Of a stretch of 64,000 bases of DNA, positions 61,691 through 64,000 are shown piece after piece. The translations under genes and the position numbers were made by a program. The DNA lies in assembly GCF_003012795.1 (NCBI RefSeq), contig NZ_PXYH01000013.1, positions 35,894-99,893 on the forward strand, read 5' to 3'. The notes under the pieces are model-generated. The model was not told where the DNA came from and ran no database searches. It saw only the letters and a list, made by a program, of their open reading frames with translations. Source of the stretch: Zobellella taiwanensis. Lineage in GTDB: Bacteria; Pseudomonadota; Gammaproteobacteria; Enterobacterales; Aeromonadaceae. Positions within the stretch are counted from its first letter, which is position 1. Every line of letters starts with the position of its first letter.

Positions 61691-63148
61691 ATGCATATTC
61701 GCACGATCATTCGCATAGTCGGTATTCTGGTAGCCTTGTTCAGCGTCACCATGCTGGCGCCGGCTCTGGTCGCTTATATTTATCGCGACGGCGCCGGCCT
61801 GGAGTTTTTCAGTGCTTTTGTGATTTGTCTTATCCTGGGATTGGCACTGTGGTTTCCCAACCGGACCCACAATAAGGATTTACGCGCCAAGGAAGGGTTT
61901 TTGATTGTCGTACTGTTCTGGACCGTGCTGGGCAGTGTGGGGGCCATCCCATTTATGCTCAGCGCCGAACCCAAGATGTCTGTGGCCGAAGCGTTTTTTG
62001 AATCGTTTTCCGGATTGACCACGACGGGCGCCACCGTGGTCAGCGGGCTTGATGAGCTGCCCAAGGCGATATTGTTTTACCGGCAGATGCTGCAGTGGCT
62101 GGGGGGCATGGGTATCATAGTGCTGGCGGTGGCCATTCTGCCCATCCTCGGCATTGGCGGCATGCAGCTGTTTCGGGCCGAGATCCCGGGGCCGGTCAAG
62201 GATAACAAGGTTGCGCCTCGCATTGCCGAAACCGCCAAGGTGCTCTGGTACATTTACCTGGTACTGACCATCGCCTGCGCGTTGTTGTTGTGGCTGGCAG
62301 GCATGAGCCTGTTCGATGCCATTTGCCATTCGTTTTCCACCGTCGCCATTGGTGGCTTTTCCACCTACGATGCCAGCATAGGCCATTTCAACAGCTCGAC
62401 CATCAACTTCATCATAGTGGTGTTTTTGATGATCGCCGGGGTCAATTTCAGTCTGCATTTCGCGGCTTTCTCCAACCGCGGGTTACGCCTGTCAGTGTAT
62501 CGGCTGGATCCCGAGGTCAAGGTTTTCATCGGGGTGCAGCTTGTGCTTACCCTGATTTGCATGTCGGTGCTGTTGGCCCATCGCATTTATGATAATCCCT
62601 GGCAGGCGCTGGATCAGGCATTGTTCCAATCGGTTTCCATTGCCACCACAGCTGGATTCAGTACCACTGGTTTCGCCGAATGGCCACTGTTTTTGCCGGT
62701 GCTGCTGATGTTTGCCTCCTGTATCGGTGGTTGCGCCGGCAGTACGGGAGGAGGTATCAAGGTAGTGCGTATCATGCTGCTGAACCTGCAGGGCATGCGC
62801 GAGCTGAAGCGCCTTATCCACCCGCGTGCCGTCTATCGAATAAAGCTTGGCAACAAGGCCCTAGCTGATAGAGTGGTGGAGGCCGTCTGGGGCTTTTTTG
62901 CCGCCTATGCCCTGATTTTCGTGATCTGCATGCTGGCCCTGCTGGCTACCGGTATGGATGAACTGACCGCTTTTACCGCCGTTGTCGCAACCCTCAACAA
63001 TCTGGGCCCTGGCCTGGGCGAGGTAGCGGCCAATTTCGGTGCCACTACGGACAGTGCCAAGTGGATCATGATCCTGGCCATGCTGTTCGGACGTCTGGAA
63101 ATTTTTACCTTGTTGGTGCTGTTTACGCCGGCCTTCTGGCGAAGCTAA
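61691..63148 (+). CDS. trkH: Potassium uptake protein TrkH
   Basis: Membrane channel subunit of the Trk potassium system, 485 residues, the usual size. The four pore-loop filters can be read: GLTTTGATVVSG, TVAIGGFSTYD, IATTAGFSTTGF and NNLGPGLGEV. It works with the cytoplasmic NAD-binding TrkA, which is not in the window. Starts 22 bp after yigZ. Confidence 0.96.
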   Translation: MHIRTIIRIVGILVALFSVTMLAPALVAYIYRDGAGLEFFSAFVICLILGLALWFPNRTHNKDLRAKEGFLIVVLFWTVLGSVGAIPFMLSAEPKMSVAEAFFESFSGLTTTGATVVSGLDELPKAILFYRQMLQWLGGMGIIVLAVAILPILGIGGMQLFRAEIPGPVKDNKVAPRIAETAKVLWYIYLVLTIACALLLWLAGMSLFDAICHSFSTVAIGGFSTYDASIGHFNSSTINFIIVVFLMIAGVNFSLHFAAFSNRGLRLSVYRLDPEVKVFIGVQLVLTLICMSVLLAHRIYDNPWQALDQALFQSVSIATTAGFSTTGFAEWPLFLPVLLMFASCIGGCAGSTGGGIKVVRIMLLNLQGMRELKRLIHPRAVYRIKLGNKALADRVVEAVWGFFAAYALIFVICMLALLATGMDELTAFTAVVATLNNLGPGLGEVAANFGATTDSAKWIMILAMLFGRLEIFTLLVLFTPAFWRS

Positions 63149-63157
63149 GAGGAGTCT

Positions 63158-63682
63158 ATGGGAAAACTGTTGGTGCTTTATTCGTCTCGCAATGGTCAGA
63201 CGACAAAAATCATAGATGCGATGCGGGATGAGTTTGGTGGCTATGAGGTGGAAAGCGTGGATCTGCACACCCTGCCGAAGAAAAATTTGAGTAAATATGA
63301 CAAGGTCTTGATCGGCGCCTCAATCCGCTATGGTCATTTTCACGATAGCCTCTACACCTTTATACACACTCACAGCGAACAGCTGGAGGTGGCGGATGCC
63401 GCCTTCTTCTGTGTCTGTCTCACGGCTCGCAAGCCGGAGAAGGCCAACCCCGCCAACAATGCCTATATTCGCAAATTCCTGACCAAGTCTGCCTGGCGAC
63501 CACGGACCATGGGAGTTTTTGCCGGCGCGCTCAGGTATAGTGAGTACAACTGGTGGCAGACCCGCATCATTCAGTTGATCATGAAGATTACCGGTGGCAG
63601 TACGGATACCACCCAGGATCTTGAGTTCACTGATTGGGACAAGGTAAGGGAATTTGCTCGCGGCTGGATACAAAAACGCTAG
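63158..63682 (+). CDS. hemG: Menaquinone-dependent protoporphyrinogen IX dehydrogenase
   Basis: 174-residue flavodoxin-like enzyme that oxidises protoporphyrinogen IX to protoporphyrin IX in heme synthesis. FMN-binding loop LYSSRNGQTTKI, the IGASIRYGHFHDSL segment and the long-chain insert near ARKPEKANPANNAYIRKFL are typical of HemG. Follows trkH by 9 bp. Confidence 0.96.
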   Translation: MGKLLVLYSSRNGQTTKIIDAMRDEFGGYEVESVDLHTLPKKNLSKYDKVLIGASIRYGHFHDSLYTFIHTHSEQLEVADAAFFCVCLTARKPEKANPANNAYIRKFLTKSAWRPRTMGVFAGALRYSEYNWWQTRIIQLIMKITGGSTDTTQDLEFTDWDKVREFARGWIQKR

Positions 63683-63709
63683 TTGAAGATTAATGAAATA
63701 TTAACAAAT

Positions 63710-63749
63710 GGCGGCTTTGGTGTGTTTTTTGTCCAAAGTCGCCTTTTTT
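63710..63749 (+). terminator. Rho-independent terminator of yigZ-trkH-hemG
   Basis: Long stem GGCGGCTTTGG / CCAAAGTCGCC (one mismatch) with a 12-base loop and six T, 27 bp after the hemG stop and ahead of the rRNA promoter. Confidence 0.88.
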
Positions 63750-63771
63750 CATAAAAATATCAAAAAAGCCC

Positions 63772-63799
63772 TTGCGCAAATCCGGCGGCTCCCTATAAT
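63772..63799 (+). promoter_or_regulatory. rRNA operon promoter P1
   Basis: -35 TTGCGC (63772-63777), 16-bp spacer, perfect -10 TATAAT (63794-63799) and a GC-rich discriminator GCGCCC, the hallmark of stringently controlled rrn P1. An A/T-rich UP-element-like tract (about 63748-63768) lies just upstream. Confidence 0.88.
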
Positions 63800-63864
63800 G
63801 CGCCCTCACTGACACGGCACAACACGCCAACGTCAACAAGCAGTAAAAACTTCGGTTTAACTGC

Positions 63865-63892
63865 TTGACGAATACCAAGGATTGCGTAGAAT
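63865..63892 (+). promoter_or_regulatory. rRNA operon promoter P2
   Basis: TTGACG (63865-63870), 16-bp spacer, TAGAAT (63887-63892). A hairpin (CAAGCAGT / ACTGCTTG, about 63837-63867) lies between P1 and P2. Confidence 0.7.
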
Positions 63893-63920
63893 ACGCAGCC
63901 CTGACCCGATAACGGTCAAC

Positions 63921-63932
63921 GCTCTTTAACAA
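63921..63932 (+). promoter_or_regulatory. rRNA leader boxA antitermination element
   Basis: GCTCTTTAACAA, nearly the canonical rrn boxA that loads the NusB/S10 complex. The 16S rRNA gene must begin after the window end; the remaining 68 bp are leader sequence. Confidence 0.9.
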
Positions 63933-64000
63933 TCTATCAAGCAAACTGTGTGGGCACTCGCAGTCGATTGGGAAACAAAAAATACTGTTTTTCAATGATT

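Noticed and set aside
63690..63995. 101-residue minus-strand frame at the window end
   Set aside because: It covers the rrn promoters P1/P2 and boxA, so it is noncoding leader DNA.

Overview
The window comes from the origin-proximal part of a high-GC gammaproteobacterial chromosome, most likely a marine Aeromonadales-type genome (Oceanimonas/Zobellella/Oceanisphaera are the best guesses from gene content; no search was run). Pointers are the dnaA-dnaN-recF-gyrB and rpmH-rnpA-yidD-yidC-mnmE blocks, E. coli-like synteny (glyS-glyQ-tag-yiaD; fadBA / yigZ-trkH-hemG-rrn), parS sites, a Dam/SeqA-style GATC cluster before dnaA, and a Shewanella-like lactate operon.

Layout. 0-9.5 kb: a type II secretion operon in Xps-like order (gspE-F-G-H-I-J-K-L-M-N-D, minus strand, gspD cut by the window edge). 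9.7-16.8 kb: gdhA, a secreted DUF4168 protein, a histidine kinase / sigma-54 response regulator pair, a RidA protein and a MOSC-flavoreductase-ferredoxin fusion. 16.9-25.6 kb: lactate catabolism (lldP, lldEFG, D-lactate dehydrogenase) with a divergent LysR regulator. 25.6-31 kb: a YdgJ-like oxidoreductase, a TetR / ene-reductase pair with two matching operators, a chemoreceptor and a PPK2 kinase. 31.1-36.0 kb: an accessory conflict cluster of higBA (higB frameshifted), an AEP primase-helicase gene broken by two frameshifts, and an apparently intact darTG pair, ending 18 bp from the 3' end of mnmE. 36-48.7 kb: core ribosome, membrane-insertion and replication genes, with a polar amino-acid ABC transporter between rpmH and dnaA. 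48.7-51.5 kb: two small heat-shock genes, each with a ROSE-like RNA thermometer, then avtA, parS and an ABM protein. 51.6-64 kb: glyS/glyQ, tag, an OmpA lipoprotein, an AEC transporter, tusA, fadAB, yigZ, trkH, hemG, and the promoters and boxA of an rRNA operon whose 16S gene lies beyond the window.

How they work together. Most of the window is housekeeping. The lactate operon imports lactate and oxidises both isomers to pyruvate at the quinone pool. darTG, higBA and the helicase remnant look like a small defence or addiction island at a known integration hot spot, the mnmE (trmE) 3' end. The best regulatory signals readable directly are the duplicated TetR operator, the heat-shock promoter with two RNA thermometers, three parS sites, and eight GATC sites in 156 bp before dnaA. 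No tRNA gene, CRISPR array or insertion-sequence transposase was seen.
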